A DNA stretch of 64,000 nucleotides from an uncultured Bacteroides sp. (GCA_949296575.1 CASFPE010000035.1:1-64000), one strand, 5' to 3'. Positions 26,107-37,213 are shown, counted from the stretch's first letter. Program-made: numbers and translations. Notes: generated from the sequence alone by a model not told the origin.

Positions 26107-28254
26107 TCATTCGTTGCCCAACAGGATGTCCATCACCTGGCAAGCCGACTTGGCCACCGACGTGCCGGGGCCGAAGATGGCCGCCACGCCTGCCTTATAG
26201 AGGAAGTCGTAATCCTGTGGAGGAATGACGCCTCCGCAGAACACCACGATGTCTTCCCTGCCCAACTTGGCCAGTTCTTCAATGAGCTGCGGCACCAACG
26301 TCTTGTGTCCTGCGGCCAACGAAGACACGCCGACGGCATGCACATCGTTTTCCACCGCCTCGCGCGCCGCTTCGGCCGGGGTTTGGAACAAGGGACCCAT
26401 GTCCACATCGAAGCCACAATCGGCATAACCCGTTGCCACGACTTTGGCGCCACGGTCATGTCCGTCCTGCCCCATCTTCGCCATCATGACGCGAGGGCGA
26501 CGGCCTTCTTTCTTCGCGAAAGCCTCTGTCAGCTCGCAAGCCTTCGCAAAATCTGCATCTTTTTTGCTTTCTGATGAATACACGCCTGATATGGTTCTGA
26601 TGATTGCTTTGTAACGTCCTACTACTTTCTCGCATGCATCGGAGATTTCCCCCAATGTGGCACGCACGCGGGCTGCCTCCACCGCCAGCTCCAGCAAGTT
26701 GCCTTTGCCGGTCTTCACGCATTCAGTGATGGCCTCCAACGCCTTGTCCACTTCCGCTTGGTTGCGCCCTTCGCGCAAGCGGCGCAAGTTTTCCACCTGT
26801 TCCTGCCGCACGGCCGTGTTGTCGATCTCCAAGATGTCGATGGGTTCTTCCTTCTCCAAGCGGTACTTGTTGACACCCACAATCGTCTGTGCGCCGCTGT
26901 CGATGCGAGCCTGCGTGCGGGCAGCCGCCTCCTCGATGCGCATCTTTGGGATGCCGGTCTCAATGGCTTTCGCCATTCCGCCCAACTGTTCAATCTCCTG
27001 GATGTGTTCCCAGGCGCTGTGGGCAATCTCGTTGGTCAGCGATTCCACGTAATAAGAGCCGCCCCACGGGTCGACATTGCGGCACACGTTGGTTTCTTCC
27101 TGGATGTAAATCTGCGTGTTGCGGGCAATACGCGCCGAGAAGTCCGTAGGCAAAGCGATGGCCTCGTCCAGAGCGTTGGTGTGCAGCGACTGGGTATGCC
27201 CCAAGGCTGCCGCCATGGCTTCGATACAAGTGCGGCCCACGTTGTTGAAGGGGTCTTGCTCCGTCAGTGACCAGCCGGATGTCTGCGAGTGGGTGCGCAA
27301 CGCCAGCGACTTCGGGTTTTTCGGATTGAACTGTTTCACAATCTTCGCCCACAGCATGCGAGCGGCGCGCATCTTGGCTATTTCCATGAAATGGTTCGTG
27401 CCGATGGCCCAGAAGAACGAGAGGCGCGGGGCGAAAGCATCGATGTCCAACCCGGCGGCAATGCCTGCGCGGAGATACTCCAAACCGTCGGCCAGCGTGT
27501 AGGCCAGCTCGATGTCGGCCGTTGCGCCCGCTTCCTGCATGTGGTAGCCGGAGATGGAAATGGAGTTGAACTTCGGCATGTTCTTGGAAGTATATTCAAA
27601 GATGTCGGAGATAATCTTCATGGAGAAGGCAGGCGGGTAGATGTATGTGTTGCGCACCATGAACTCCTTCAAGATGTCGTTCTGGATGGTGCCCGCCATT
27701 TCTTCCAATTTGGCGCCCTGCTCCAGCCCGGCGTTGATGTAGAAAGCCATGATGGGCAGCACCGCCCCGTTCATGGTCATGGACACGGACATCTTGTTCA
27801 AGGGGATGCCGTCGAACAAGACTTTCATGTTTTCCAACGAACAAATGGACACGCCTGCCTTGCCCACGTCGCCCACTACCCGCTCATTGTCGGGGTCGTA
27901 GCCGCGATGGGTGGGGAGGTCGAACGCCACGGACAAGCCTTTCTGCCCCGAAGCGAGGTTGCGGCGGTAGAATGCATTCGACTCCTCGGCGGTGGAGAAT
28001 CCCGCATACTGGCGGATGGTCCACGGGCGCAATACGTACATCACGGAGTAAGGCCCCCGCAGGTAAGGAGGGATGCCTGCCGCAAAATCCAGATGCTCCA
28101 TTCCTTCCAGGTCCTCTTTCGTGTAGACAGGTTTCACGCAAATATGTTCCGGCGTTTCCCAATCGGCCTTGATGCCGTTCGCCTTTTGCCAGTCCAAGCC
28201 GTTGGAGGCTTTGATGCCGGCGCAAATATCTATATTCTTGAAATTCGGTCTCAT
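26107..28254 (-). CDS. mutB: Methylmalonyl-CoA mutase large (catalytic) subunit
   Basis: The 715-residue subunit interconverts succinyl-CoA and methylmalonyl-CoA in the succinate-propionate pathway of Bacteroidota. It has the substrate-binding TIM barrel (about 60-560) and a C-terminal cobalamin domain with DGHDRG, whose His (about residue 599) is the lower axial B12 ligand. The barrel motif YHMQEAGA is present. It starts 5 bases after the mutA stop, so the two are co-transcribed; two tandem terminators follow. Confidence 0.97.
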   Translation of the reverse strand: MRPNFKNIDICAGIKASNGLDWQKANGIKADWETPEHICVKPVYTKEDLEGMEHLDFAAGIPPYLRGPYSVMYVLRPWTIRQYAGFSTAEESNAFYRRNLASGQKGLSVAFDLPTHRGYDPDNERVVGDVGKAGVSICSLENMKVLFDGIPLNKMSVSMTMNGAVLPIMAFYINAGLEQGAKLEEMAGTIQNDILKEFMVRNTYIYPPAFSMKIISDIFEYTSKNMPKFNSISISGYHMQEAGATADIELAYTLADGLEYLRAGIAAGLDIDAFAPRLSFFWAIGTNHFMEIAKMRAARMLWAKIVKQFNPKNPKSLALRTHSQTSGWSLTEQDPFNNVGRTCIEAMAAALGHTQSLHTNALDEAIALPTDFSARIARNTQIYIQEETNVCRNVDPWGGSYYVESLTNEIAHSAWEHIQEIEQLGGMAKAIETGIPKMRIEEAAARTQARIDSGAQTIVGVNKYRLEKEEPIDILEIDNTAVRQEQVENLRRLREGRNQAEVDKALEAITECVKTGKGNLLELAVEAARVRATLGEISDACEKVVGRYKAIIRTISGVYSSESKKDADFAKACELTEAFAKKEGRRPRVMMAKMGQDGHDRGAKVVATGYADCGFDVDMGPLFQTPAEAAREAVENDVHAVGVSSLAAGHKTLVPQLIEELAKLGREDIVVFCGGVIPPQDYDFLYKAGVAAIFGPGTSVAKSACQVMDILLGNE

Positions 28255-28259
28255 ACTCT

Positions 28260-30128
28260 TTATTTTATACCTAACTTAACGTTGAATTCTTTTAGTGTTT
28301 CCAATACGTTGACACGCACATGGATGAAATGTTCGATGCCGGCCGCCTTCAAATCGTCCATGCATTGGGGTGCGCCGGCCACCACGAACAAGGCGCGGCC
28401 CGCCAACGCCCGGAATGCCGGGACGGCATATTCGGCATATTCATCGTCGCTGGAGCAGAGGACCACGATGTCGGCCCCGGCTTTCAATGCCGCGTCCACG
28501 CCTTCTTCCACGCTGGGGAATCCCAGATTGTCTATGACCTCGTAGCCTGCGCAGGCAAAGAAGTTGCAGGAGAATTGCGCCCTCGCCTGCCGCATCGCCA
28601 AGTTGCCGACAGTGAGCATGAAGACTTTCGGACGCTTGCCGGACGCTTCCGTCTGCAAGCGCAACGCCTCGAACTCGCTGGCTGCACGGTCGAAATTCAG
28701 CGTGGCAATGGGCTTCTCGCAAGCATGCTCCTTGTGGCCGCCCCCGCAGCAGCAGGCATGCGCCAACGGTTGCTTGCCTTCGGCCCGCTCGTTGAAGTTC
28801 GGGTATTGATTCGTCCCCAACAACACTTCTTTCCGTTTGGAGACCGCTTCATGGCGTTTCTTCCCGCTTTCATTCACCACCGCTTGCACCTTGCCAGCCT
28901 GCACGGCAGACAGGAAGCCGCCTTCGTCCTCCACAGCCAAGAAGACCTTCCATGCCTCGCGGGCGATGGAAACAGTGAGGTTCTCGATGTAATAAGAACC
29001 GGCGGAAGGGTCTACAACCTTGTCGAAATGGGATTCTTCCTTCAAAAGCAACTGCTGGTTGCGCGCAAGCCGTTCGGAAAACTCGTTGGGCGCCTCGTAT
29101 ACTTTGTCGAAAGGAGCGACGGTGATGGAATCCACGCCTGCCAAAGCCGCGCTCATGGCTTCGGTCTGCGTGCGGAGCAGGTTCACGTAAGAGTCAAACA
29201 AGGTGAGGTTGTAAGAAGACGTTTCCGCATGTGCCGCCATCTTGCAGGAACAGTCGCATGCCGGCTGGTATTGCTTCACAATGTCGGCCCACAACATGCG
29301 GGCAGCGCGGAATTTGGCAATTTCCATGAAATAGTTGGAACCTACGCCGAAATTGAACTTTATCCGCCGGGCCGCTTCATCCACCGGGATTCCCGCATCG
29401 GCCAGTTGTGCCAGATACTCATTGCCCCATGCCAAGGCGTAGCCTAATTCCTGGTAGATGTAAGCACCGGCATTGTTCAGCGTCAGGGCATTCACGCAAA
29501 TGCACTTGTAGCCGGGCAGCGGGCGCAACGTTTCCACCAGTTCCTTGGCCGTGGCCGCAAAAGCGGAAAGGTCTTTCCCTTTCTTCAGCATCTTGTTCAT
29601 CGGGTCGTAGTTCACCGAGCCCCTCAATGCCTCCAAGTTGCAGCCTTTCTTCTGGAAATAAGCCACCAGCAGGCGGGCCAGTTCCACCGTATGCCCTTGG
29701 CAGGTGGAGAAGTTCAGTTCCACGCTTTCCGCCATGATGCCGTCCAGCAAGGTTTCAATGTATTCCCCGCTCAAGTCCTTTGCCTTGACGCTGAAGCCGA
29801 TGGAATCCACGCCTTTCATCAGGATGTCCAGCGCTTTCCTGTTCGCTTCCTTCGCGTCGTCCACCGCAATGTCCTGGCGCACCATCCAGACATTGTTCTT
29901 CCGGGTTCCCCTCAAATAAGGGAATTCTCCGGGAAGCGCGTCCGTGGTCTTCAATCCCTCCAGGTCCTCCTTGCGGTAAAAGGGCTTCACGCTGAAGCCT
30001 TCGTTTGTCCTCCAAACCAGTTTCTTTTCGAAATCAGCCCCTTTCAAGTCTGCGGTAGCTTTCTCAATCCATTGCTCCGTAGACACCGGGGAGAAATCCG
30101 AAAAAAGTTTTTCTTTACGTTCTGCCAT
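28260..30128 (-). CDS. mutA: Methylmalonyl-CoA mutase small subunit
   Basis: The 622-residue non-catalytic partner of MutB has the same two-domain fold. Its cobalamin-like domain (about 500-620) lacks the DxHxxG motif, as is normal for MutA. A Cys-rich CDCSC segment lies at about 291-295, and an unusual Cys/His-rich stretch, [14 protein letters not shown] (about 458-471), sits in the linker between the domains. A -7 box TATATTTG (minus strand, 30194-30201) is placed about 65 bases before the start. The gene is first in the mutA-mutB operon. Confidence 0.95.
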   Translation of the reverse strand: MAERKEKLFSDFSPVSTEQWIEKATADLKGADFEKKLVWRTNEGFSVKPFYRKEDLEGLKTTDALPGEFPYLRGTRKNNVWMVRQDIAVDDAKEANRKALDILMKGVDSIGFSVKAKDLSGEYIETLLDGIMAESVELNFSTCQGHTVELARLLVAYFQKKGCNLEALRGSVNYDPMNKMLKKGKDLSAFAATAKELVETLRPLPGYKCICVNALTLNNAGAYIYQELGYALAWGNEYLAQLADAGIPVDEAARRIKFNFGVGSNYFMEIAKFRAARMLWADIVKQYQPACDCSCKMAAHAETSSYNLTLFDSYVNLLRTQTEAMSAALAGVDSITVAPFDKVYEAPNEFSERLARNQQLLLKEESHFDKVVDPSAGSYYIENLTVSIAREAWKVFLAVEDEGGFLSAVQAGKVQAVVNESGKKRHEAVSKRKEVLLGTNQYPNFNERAEGKQPLAHACCCGGGHKEHACEKPIATLNFDRAASEFEALRLQTEASGKRPKVFMLTVGNLAMRQARAQFSCNFFACAGYEVIDNLGFPSVEEGVDAALKAGADIVVLCSSDDEYAEYAVPAFRALAGRALFVVAGAPQCMDDLKAAGIEHFIHVRVNVLETLKEFNVKLGIK

Positions 30129-30452
30129 AGTCGATTGGTATTAATAAATTAAGATTAATAATTCCTATTTTACATTTGCTTGTAGCAAGCACGCAAATAT
30201 AACCAATTCAGCATTAATACATCCATGTTTTCTCTTTTTTTTCAAGAAATTGCTGTCAAAAGGTCAATCTCCTTCCATTTTCATGGCCGCAGCAAGAAGA
30301 ATACGCCCGCGCAGGCCGGAACATCTCCCGCAACATCCGAAGAATATTCCTGCCGGGAAGGAAATATCCTCGGAAAAAGATTGGCGACTCAAATAGTTTA
30401 GCTAATTTTGCAGCCATTTAAAAACATCTTTAAACAATATCACTGTACAACA
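30129..30452. other. Divergent promoter region between mutA and the AspT-like transporter
   Basis: This stretch holds the mutA -7 box (minus strand, 30194-30201) and, for the transporter, TAATTTTG at 30403-30410 with ATTG 19 bases upstream (30380-30383). Nothing else, such as a riboswitch-like fold or an open frame with family character, was seen. Confidence 0.5.
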
Positions 30453-32117
30453 ATGGATTGGATACTTGACCTATTATGGAAACCGGATTCCGTGGCTCAC
30501 ATTGTGTTCCTCTACGCCTTTGTCATTTCCCTTGGCGTCATGCTGGGGAAGATAAAAATATTCGGCGTGTCATTGGGAGTCACATTCGTGCTGTTCGCGG
30601 GCATCCTCATGGGGCATTTCGGCTTCACGGGCGACACTGAAATCCTGCATTTCATCCGCGATTTCGGGCTCATCCTGTTCGTGTTCTGCATCGGACTTCA
30701 GGTGGGTCCCTCCTTCTTCTCCTCTTTCAAGAAAGGGGGAATGAGCCTCAACTTCTTGGCTTTCTGCATCGTTGCCCTCAATGTAGCCGTCATGCTGACG
30801 GCCTATTACCTGCTGGACGGGCGCATCAGCCTGCCCATGATGGTGGGCATCCTGTGCGGCGCTGTCACCAATACGCCAGGGCTCGGCGCCGCGCAAGAAG
30901 CTTTGTCGCAACTGCACTACACCGGCGACCCGATTGCTTTGGGATATGCCTGCGCCTATCCTTTGGGCGTAATCGGCATCATCGGCTCCATCATCCTAAT
31001 CAAATACATTTTCCGCATCAACTTCAGCAACGAAGAAAAAGACTGGAACAAACAAACGGAAGAAACCCACCATCCGCCTTGCGTGTTCCATGTGGAAGTC
31101 CACAACGAAGCCATCTATGGAAAGTCGCTGGGCTGCGTGGGCGAATTCTTAGGCCGCCCGTTCGTTTGCTCGCGAATCAGCCATGACGGCGTGGTCTCCA
31201 GCCCGACCACGGAAACCATCTTGCAGCAAGGCGACCAGCTGCGCATCGTTTGTTCCGACAATGACAAAGAAGCCATATCCGCCTTCATCGGCAAGCCTGT
31301 GGACGTGGATCTGGCACAAAAGAACTCCCCATTGGTGTCGCGGCGCATCCTTGTCACCCGAAGCGACATCAACGGGAAACGTTTAGGGCAGCTGCACTTC
31401 CGCACCATGTACGGCGTGAACATCACAAGAGTGAACCGTGCCGGCATGGACCTCTTTGCCAACCATAACTTGGAATTGCAGGTCGGCGACCGTGTGATGG
31501 TGGTCGGTTCAGAAGAAGCCATCGAACGCGTTGCCTGCGTATTGGGAAATTCCCTGAAACGCTTGAACGAACCCAACATCATCACCATCTTCATCGGCAT
31601 TTTCTTGGGAATACTCGTAGGGAGCTTGCCGATTGCATTCCCCGGCATGCCAACGCCGCTCAAATTAGGATTGGCCGGAGGCCCGTTAGTCGTAGCAATC
31701 CTGATAGGACGTTTCGGGCCAAAGATGCATTTAGTGACCTACACTACCCAAAGCGCCAACCTGATGTTGCGCGAAATCGGCATTGTCCTCTTCCTCGCCA
31801 GCGTGGGCATTGAAGCAGGTGCCAACTTCGTGAAAACCGTAGTGGAAGGCGACGGGCTGCTCTACGTGGGCATCGGATTCTTGATTACTTTCCTCCCGCT
31901 CGTCATCGTAGGCATCTTCGCGCGCCTGTATTTCAAAACGAATTATTTCATACTGATGGGGTTAATCGCCGGAAGCACCACCGATCCTCCTGCCTTGGCT
32001 TATTCCAACCAGACAAGCGGAAGCGACGCTCCGGCCGTAGGCTATTCCACCGTCTATCCTTTGTCCATGTTCTTGAGGATACTGACCGGGCAAATGATTA
32101 TCCTGTTGCTAATGTAA
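30453..32117 (+). CDS. AspT/YidE-family putative transporter with RCK_C domains
   Basis: The 554-residue protein has two hydrophobic Asp-Al_Ex/YidE-YbjL duplication domains (about 15-180 and 385-550) flanking two TrkA-C/RCK_C domains (about 205-375). This is the architecture of the aspartate:alanine exchanger superfamily. The exchanged substrates are unknown; succinate or amino-acid exchange is possible in this group. I chose the ATG at 30453 ([13 protein letters not shown]) because the predicted transcript begins after 30410, which excludes an in-frame ATG at 30408. A terminator follows 14 bases after the stop. Confidence 0.87.
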   Translation: MDWILDLLWKPDSVAHIVFLYAFVISLGVMLGKIKIFGVSLGVTFVLFAGILMGHFGFTGDTEILHFIRDFGLILFVFCIGLQVGPSFFSSFKKGGMSLNFLAFCIVALNVAVMLTAYYLLDGRISLPMMVGILCGAVTNTPGLGAAQEALSQLHYTGDPIALGYACAYPLGVIGIIGSIILIKYIFRINFSNEEKDWNKQTEETHHPPCVFHVEVHNEAIYGKSLGCVGEFLGRPFVCSRISHDGVVSSPTTETILQQGDQLRIVCSDNDKEAISAFIGKPVDVDLAQKNSPLVSRRILVTRSDINGKRLGQLHFRTMYGVNITRVNRAGMDLFANHNLELQVGDRVMVVGSEEAIERVACVLGNSLKRLNEPNIITIFIGIFLGILVGSLPIAFPGMPTPLKLGLAGGPLVVAILIGRFGPKMHLVTYTTQSANLMLREIGIVLFLASVGIEAGANFVKTVVEGDGLLYVGIGFLITFLPLVIVGIFARLYFKTNYFILMGLIAGSTTDPPALAYSNQTSGSDAPAVGYSTVYPLSMFLRILTGQMIILLLM

Positions 32118-32130
32118 ACAAAAATGCAGT

Positions 32131-32177
32131 GAAAGGCTTTGCCTGCTTGCCCCCCGCAGCGGCAAAGCCTTTCCTTT
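32131..32177 (+). terminator. Intrinsic terminator after the AspT-like transporter gene
   Basis: Arms GAAAGGCTTTGCC (32131-32143) and GGCAAAGCCTTTC (32161-32173) form a 13-bp stem, followed by CTTTC on the plus strand. Confidence 0.75.
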
Positions 32178-32204
32178 CAACAACCATAAAAAACATATAG
32201 AACA

Positions 32205-34022
32205 ATGAAACCCGCAACTACTGCCCTGCTGCTTGCAACCACCGCCCTCCTGGCCTGTACCAAAAGCTCAACCAACCTCGTATCCGAGGAGCCACAAATC
32301 CCTGTCCACATTGCATCCGGCTCACGCATACAAACCAGGGTGCTGGACAATCGTTTTGAAAACAACGACGAAATCGGGCTTTTTGTTCTGGAACAGCCCA
32401 GCACTCTTGCCGAAGGACGGCATGCCGACAATGTGCGGTTCACGTATTCGGATGGGGCATGGATGCCGGAACAAGCAGTCTATTACCCATCTGCAACCGG
32501 GCTATGCGATTTCATTGCATACTATCCTTATGCAAGCAACGCCTTGCCTCCAACCTCTTCTATCATGGAATGCCAAGTGGCAAGCGACCAAAGCGACAAG
32601 AACAATTATTCACGTTCTGACTTTTTAGCGGCAGAAAGAAATTCCATCACTCCCACCACCGAAGCCGTCCCGCTCGTATTCAAACACCGAATGGCGGAAA
32701 TATGCATCGAAATCGATCCGGGAGGAGTATTTGAATCACCAGAAGAATTGCTGGCCCAGAATCCTGCCGTGGCGATAAAAAACGCCTATACAAAAGGCCA
32801 ATATGACTTTTCCGACAAAACATTCAGCCATTTAGAGGGGAAAGCAAACATCATCCCATACGGGGACTTTTCCGTTGCCGACGGCAAACTGGCCGGGAAA
32901 CGCGCCATTGTCATCCCTCAAGAAATCCCAGGCAACCAGGTTTTCATCGAAATGCAAGTCAACGGCAAAGCCTACAACTTCACTTTCGGAGAAAACCACT
33001 TTATCCATCCCGCCACCAAAGAAACATACACCCTGACCCTGAAAGGCAACGCGCCGCAAAGCAACATCGAGGCACAAATCGACGATTGGGAAAATGAAAG
33101 CCACGTGGATGGAGAGCTTCAAGAACCAGCAAACAGCAGCAACTACCAATTCAGCATCCCCGACTTCGGCCAATCTGCCGTCTACCGAGTAATGGACAAC
33201 AACCAACCTGTGGCCGAGATATGCAAGGAATACCTCAATGCCTGCTCCGCTCAAGCCATTGTCGTTTATCCCGTCCATGACGGGAAAGCCGACTTGCGGC
33301 AAGGGTATGTGGCGCAAATATTAGATGCAACGACCGGGAAGCCTGCCGCCGAAACAATACATGGAGGCACCATTGCATGGGACGACAGCGGCAACACCAT
33401 GGATTACCAACAGGGTTCTTCCGCAGCAAGCGGCAACATCCTTTACACAAACAAAGAAGGCTTCAGCCTCACCCCCGCCGACAACCATGCCGCCAAACTG
33501 GCCACAGAACCTTACCTCATCCACGACGCGAGGGACAACAAGGCATACAAAACCGTGAAAATCGGCACGCAATACTGGATGGGCGAGAACCTTGCCGCCA
33601 AGCAATTCCGCAACGGCGAAGACATTCCCAACCTTGAGAGCGAAGCATTATGGACGACGGCCATCGAAAACTCAGAAACCGCTTACTGCATCCACGAAGG
33701 ACATTATTATTACACTTACGCCGCCGCTCAGGGAGACATCGCCCCCGAAGGATGGACGATGCCAAGCAGCAACGACTGGGAACGCCTTGCTGCTTACATC
33801 GATGAGGACACTTCGCTGATTACCATCCGGGGAGGAAGCAGCAACTTGGCAGGGCTGTCCATCGAGGGAACAGGCTATCGAGACGAAACCGGCAAATACC
33901 CCACGCATACTTTCCCCACCACCTACGTGTGGACTCAAGAAAGCACCTACTGCATTGACCAAGGCATGGGCATGAGGACTTGGAAAAACCAAGGGAACAT
34001 CATCCGCTGCATCCGGGAATAA
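32205..34022 (+). CDS. Fimbrillin-family lipoprotein with a C-terminal FISUMP domain
   Basis: The 605-residue protein has a lipoprotein signal (LLACTKSS, Cys about 18). A Mfa1-like fimbrillin N-terminal region follows (about 30-300), with the typical DEIGLFV, YYPSATGLCDFIAYYPY and FKHRMAEICI stretches. Past a linker, the C-terminal 165 residues (from about 441) are a FISUMP domain (KIGTQYWMGENLAAKQF, APEGWTMPSSNDWERL, GTGYRDETG). Fimbrillins assemble into type V pili or act as tip/anchor subunits; FISUMP resembles formylglycine-enzyme-like C-type folds on bacterial surfaces. The fusion suggests a surface-exposed adhesin rather than a pilus shaft. It stands alone, without other fimbrial genes. 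Confidence 0.82.
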   Translation: MKPATTALLLATTALLACTKSSTNLVSEEPQIPVHIASGSRIQTRVLDNRFENNDEIGLFVLEQPSTLAEGRHADNVRFTYSDGAWMPEQAVYYPSATGLCDFIAYYPYASNALPPTSSIMECQVASDQSDKNNYSRSDFLAAERNSITPTTEAVPLVFKHRMAEICIEIDPGGVFESPEELLAQNPAVAIKNAYTKGQYDFSDKTFSHLEGKANIIPYGDFSVADGKLAGKRAIVIPQEIPGNQVFIEMQVNGKAYNFTFGENHFIHPATKETYTLTLKGNAPQSNIEAQIDDWENESHVDGELQEPANSSNYQFSIPDFGQSAVYRVMDNNQPVAEICKEYLNACSAQAIVVYPVHDGKADLRQGYVAQILDATTGKPAAETIHGGTIAWDDSGNTMDYQQGSSAASGNILYTNKEGFSLTPADNHAAKLATEPYLIHDARDNKAYKTVKIGTQYWMGENLAAKQFRNGEDIPNLESEALWTTAIENSETAYCIHEGHYYYTYAAAQGDIAPEGWTMPSSNDWERLAAYIDEDTSLITIRGGSSNLAGLSIEGTGYRDETGKYPTHTFPTTYVWTQESTYCIDQGMGMRTWKNQGNIIRCIRE

Positions 34023-34054
34023 CCGCCGCAAGCCTCGTGAAAAGGCGGCATCTT

Positions 34055-35290
34055 TTACCTCTCGGAAATGGAGAAACCGGCTTGCCGCAAATCGTCCCAA
34101 TACGAAGGATAGGACTTCGACACCACTTGGGGGTCATTGATCCGCACCTTCGGCAGTTTCAGGCAAGCCGGAGCAAAGGCCATCGCCATGCGGTGGTCCT
34201 CATAAGTATCAATGGCAGGCACGGCAGAAGGAAGCAAGGCGTGCTTTCTGCCATCCCATGAAAGCACCGAATCGCCCTGCGGCTCGAGGACATATCCCAG
34301 CTTGCCCATCTCCGCGACCAAGGCAGAAATGCGGTCGGTCTCCTTGATCCGCAAGCTTTGCAAGCCGGTGAAGCGGAACGGGATTCCCTTCAGTGCGCAC
34401 GCCACTACAAAAGTCTGTGCCAAATCCGGCTGTCCAGTGAAATCGTATTCCAAAGAAGCGACCTGCGCCCCTTGCTTTTTCAGCACCACCCCGCCGGGAA
34501 CAAACTGCGTTTCCACGCCCAACATGCGGAACAACTCTGCCACCTTGCTGTCGCCCTGGCCGCTGTCTTTGAAAAGCCCCGACAGCTTGATTTCCGCATC
34601 CTCGGCCAAGGCTGCCATCTCATACCAGTAAGAAGCGGCCGACCAGTCGGCTTCCACCACGAAACGCACCGGCTTGTAACGCGATGGAGACACCACGATG
34701 GCATCCTCCCCTTCCCATCTTGCTTCCACGCCGAAATCGTGCATCAGGCGCATCGTCAAAAGAATATAAGGCTTTGATATGACCTCCCCAGACAGTTTCA
34801 ACCGCAAGCCTTCCTTGAAATAAGGGGCCACCATCAACAAAGCTGAAACATATTGCGAACTGATGCTGCCCGGCATCTCCAACACGCCGCCCTTCAGTTG
34901 CAGCCCTTCGATGCGCAACGGGGGAAAACCTTCCCGTCCCGCATAATCAATCTTTGCGCCCAACGCCCGCAAAGCATCCACCAAAGCATGGATCGGACGC
35001 TGGCGCATGCGCTCAGTGCCTGTCAACAAATGGCTGCCTTCCGTGGCGGCATAATAAGCCGTAAGGAAGCGCATCGCCGTACCTGCCGCCATGATGTCCA
35101 CAACCTCCTCATCCGAGCGCAAAGCCCTCAGCATGACACGGGTGTCATCACAGTCTGAAATGTTCAGAAGCACGCTTTTGCCACCGCACAAAGCATCCAT
35201 CAGCAAAGCGCGGTTGCTGATGCTTTTGGAAAACGGCAAGGCTATTTCAGCCCGCACCGGCAAAGAAGGAGACGTAATTTCGTAAGCCAT
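34055..35290 (-). CDS. aroA: 3-phosphoshikimate 1-carboxyvinyltransferase (EPSP synthase)
   Basis: The 411-residue enzyme adds PEP to shikimate-3-phosphate in aromatic amino-acid synthesis. The N-terminal PFSKSISNRALLMDAL segment (about 19-34) holds the shikimate-binding Lys-Ser pair, and the C-terminal D-x-x-x-D and YEDHRMAMAF motifs are intact. I set the start at 35288-35290 (MAYEITSPSLPV) because the -7 box TACCTTTG (minus strand, 35321-35328) excludes the longer frame. It is monocistronic and the only other aromatic-pathway gene besides trpB here. Confidence 0.94.
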   Translation of the reverse strand: MAYEITSPSLPVRAEIALPFSKSISNRALLMDALCGGKSVLLNISDCDDTRVMLRALRSDEEVVDIMAAGTAMRFLTAYYAATEGSHLLTGTERMRQRPIHALVDALRALGAKIDYAGREGFPPLRIEGLQLKGGVLEMPGSISSQYVSALLMVAPYFKEGLRLKLSGEVISKPYILLTMRLMHDFGVEARWEGEDAIVVSPSRYKPVRFVVEADWSAASYWYEMAALAEDAEIKLSGLFKDSGQGDSKVAELFRMLGVETQFVPGGVVLKKQGAQVASLEYDFTGQPDLAQTFVVACALKGIPFRFTGLQSLRIKETDRISALVAEMGKLGYVLEPQGDSVLSWDGRKHALLPSAVPAIDTYEDHRMAMAFAPACLKLPKVRINDPQVVSKSYPSYWDDLRQAGFSISER

Positions 35291-35388
35291 CGCAGTCACA
35301 TTGTTAAAGTCATGGTTGCGCAAAGGTAAACAATTCTATCGAAAGATAAATTTTATCGCCGCATTCTTCCGCGCAAAACAATTATTCA

Positions 35389-35396
35389 TACTTTTG
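35389..35396 (+). promoter_or_regulatory. -7 box directly before the AlbA-domain gene
   Basis: TACTTTTG ends only four bases before the ATG at 35401. The transcript would therefore start at or very near the start codon, giving a leaderless or almost leaderless mRNA. No good TTTG box is seen at the expected -33 position. Confidence 0.5.
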
Positions 35397-35400
35397 CCGC

Positions 35401-36045
35401 ATGAAAACTTTTAGCGACGCACAATACATCCACCAACTCATTGCCGAGGGCGAACACCAGACACAAGACTTCAAATTTGAAATATCAGATGCCTGCAAGA
35501 TAGCCCGTTCGTTGTCGGCTTTCTCAAATACTGATGGCGGAAGGCTTTTGATTGGCGTAAAAGACAATGGGAAAATCGCCGGGATACGTTCCGAAGAAGA
35601 AGCCTACATGATAGAGGCCGCCGCCCAAATGTATTGTGTGCCGCCCATCCAATGCCGGATGCAGAACTACACCGTAGAGGGGAAAAACGTATTGATTGCC
35701 ACCGTGACGCCGTCTGACTCCAAACCGGTCTATGCCAAAGATGAACACGGGAAATCCTGGGCCTACGTCCGTGTCAAAGATGAAAACATCCTGGCTACCC
35801 CCATCCACCTGATGGTGTGGCGACAATCGCAAAAGGCAGGCGCCTTGCTGCAATACACGCAAAAAGAGGAAAACCTCCTGAAGATGCTGGCAAACGAAAA
35901 AGGCGTCACCCTCAACCAATACTGCCGCCGCACGCATACCCCGCGAAGAAAAGCTGAAGCATTGTTCGCACACCTGATACGCTTCGGCATCATCGAACCC
36001 GTGTTCATCGGGCACAAATTCTATTTCCAGTTAAAAACCACATGA
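35401..36045 (+). CDS. AlbA_2 (Schlafen-type) putative DNA-binding protein
   Basis: The 214-residue protein opens with an AlbA_2 domain: EGEHQTQDFKFEISDACKIARSLSAFSNTDGGRLLIGVKDNG (about 16-57). The family's E-x(n)-K and SAFSNTDGGRLLIGV signatures are present. The C-terminal 60 residues look like a winged helix (TQKEENLLKMLANEKGVTLNQYCRRT). It is short for RecG-like regulators and lacks their ATPase-like module. The function is probably transcriptional regulation or nucleic-acid binding; targets are unknown. Confidence 0.75.
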   Translation: MKTFSDAQYIHQLIAEGEHQTQDFKFEISDACKIARSLSAFSNTDGGRLLIGVKDNGKIAGIRSEEEAYMIEAAAQMYCVPPIQCRMQNYTVEGKNVLIATVTPSDSKPVYAKDEHGKSWAYVRVKDENILATPIHLMVWRQSQKAGALLQYTQKEENLLKMLANEKGVTLNQYCRRTHTPRRKAEALFAHLIRFGIIEPVFIGHKFYFQLKTT

Positions 36046-36134
36046 CATTTAATTAAACTTTAAACATATTTTGGAGATGGATTGCCCTTTTTGCCGTATC
36101 TTTGCGAAAATAAAGTTCAACCCTTTAAAACAAT

Positions 36135-37142
36135 ATGAGTATGAATTTCTTAACAGACAAAAAGTTAACCATTGTAGGCGCTGCGGGAATGATTGGTTCC
36201 AACATGGCGCAAACAGCCATCATGATGGGGCTGTCCTCAAACATTTGTTTGTATGACCCGTATGAACCCGGATTGGCCGGCGTGGCAGAAGAATTGTTCC
36301 ACTGCGGCTTTGAAGGCGTGAACATCACCTTCACTTCCAACATCAAAGAAGCATTGACCGACGCGCAATACATCGTTAATTCAGGAGGCGCAGCCCGCAA
36401 GGCAGGCATGACACGCGAAGACTTGCTGAAAGGCAACGCCGCCATCGCAGAAGAATTCGGCAAAAACGTGAAGGCATACTGCCCGGACGTGAAACATATC
36501 GTGATTATTTTCAACCCGGCCGACATCACCGGCTTGATTACTTTGCTGTATTCCGGCTTGAAGCCCTCGCAAGTCACCACGCTTGCCGCTTTGGACTCCA
36601 CACGCTTGCGCAGCGAACTGGCCAAGCATTTCAAGGTGGCCATGGACAAAGTGGAAAACTGCCGCACCTACGGCGGACACGGCGAACAGATGGCTGTGTT
36701 TGCATCTACGGCAAAAGTGAAAGGCCAACCCCTGACCGAACTGATCGGCACAGACGCGCTCAGCAAAGAGCAATGGGCTGAAATCCAGCAGAAGGTCATC
36801 AAAGGCGGTGCCAACATCATCAACCTTCGCGGCCGTTCATCCTTCCAAAGCCCGGCATACGTGTCCATCGAAATGATTGCGGCAGCCATGGGCGGGAAAG
36901 CATTCAGATGGCCGGCAGGCACCTACATCTCCAACAACAAGTTCGACCATATCATGATGGCATGGGAAACCTCCATCACGAAGAACGGCGTCATCCTGGA
37001 GAATGTGAAAGGCACCCCCGAAGAAGAGGCAGCCTTGGAAAAGAGCTACAAGCACTTGTGCGAACTTCGCGACGAAGTCATCAGCATGGGCGTGCTTCCG
37101 CCCATCAGCGAATGGCACAAGCTGAACCCGAACATCGATTGA
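36135..37142 (+). CDS. mdh: Malate dehydrogenase (NAD-dependent, LDH/MDH family)
   Basis: The 335-residue enzyme interconverts malate and oxaloacetate in the reductive branch leading to fumarate and succinate. The Rossmann loop is VGAAGMIGSN (about 14-23). Substrate-binding Asp/Arg are in DSTRLRSELAKHF and the catalytic His in TYGGHGEQM. The length and the divergent loops match the Bacteroidota form. The promoter has TATCTTTG at 36097-36104. A strong bidirectional terminator follows. Confidence 0.93.
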   Translation: MSMNFLTDKKLTIVGAAGMIGSNMAQTAIMMGLSSNICLYDPYEPGLAGVAEELFHCGFEGVNITFTSNIKEALTDAQYIVNSGGAARKAGMTREDLLKGNAAIAEEFGKNVKAYCPDVKHIVIIFNPADITGLITLLYSGLKPSQVTTLAALDSTRLRSELAKHFKVAMDKVENCRTYGGHGEQMAVFASTAKVKGQPLTELIGTDALSKEQWAEIQQKVIKGGANIINLRGRSSFQSPAYVSIEMIAAAMGGKAFRWPAGTYISNNKFDHIMMAWETSITKNGVILENVKGTPEEEAALEKSYKHLCELRDEVISMGVLPPISEWHKLNPNID

Positions 37143-37160
37143 TTTTTCATCATCATAAAG

Positions 37161-37197
37161 AAAAAGGGATGGATTAAAGTCCATCCCTTTTTCTTTT
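37161..37197. terminator. Bidirectional terminator between mdh and ddh
   Basis: AAAAAGGGATGGA and TCCATCCCTTTTT pair around a six-base loop, giving T runs on both strands (37161-37197). The flanking genes converge here. Confidence 0.92.
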
Positions 37198-37213
37198 GCC
37201 GACGCGCAGGCGC

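Noticed and set aside
30129..30192. B12 riboswitch before mutA
   Set aside because: The leader is only about 65 bases and lacks a recognisable B12 box or complex fold.
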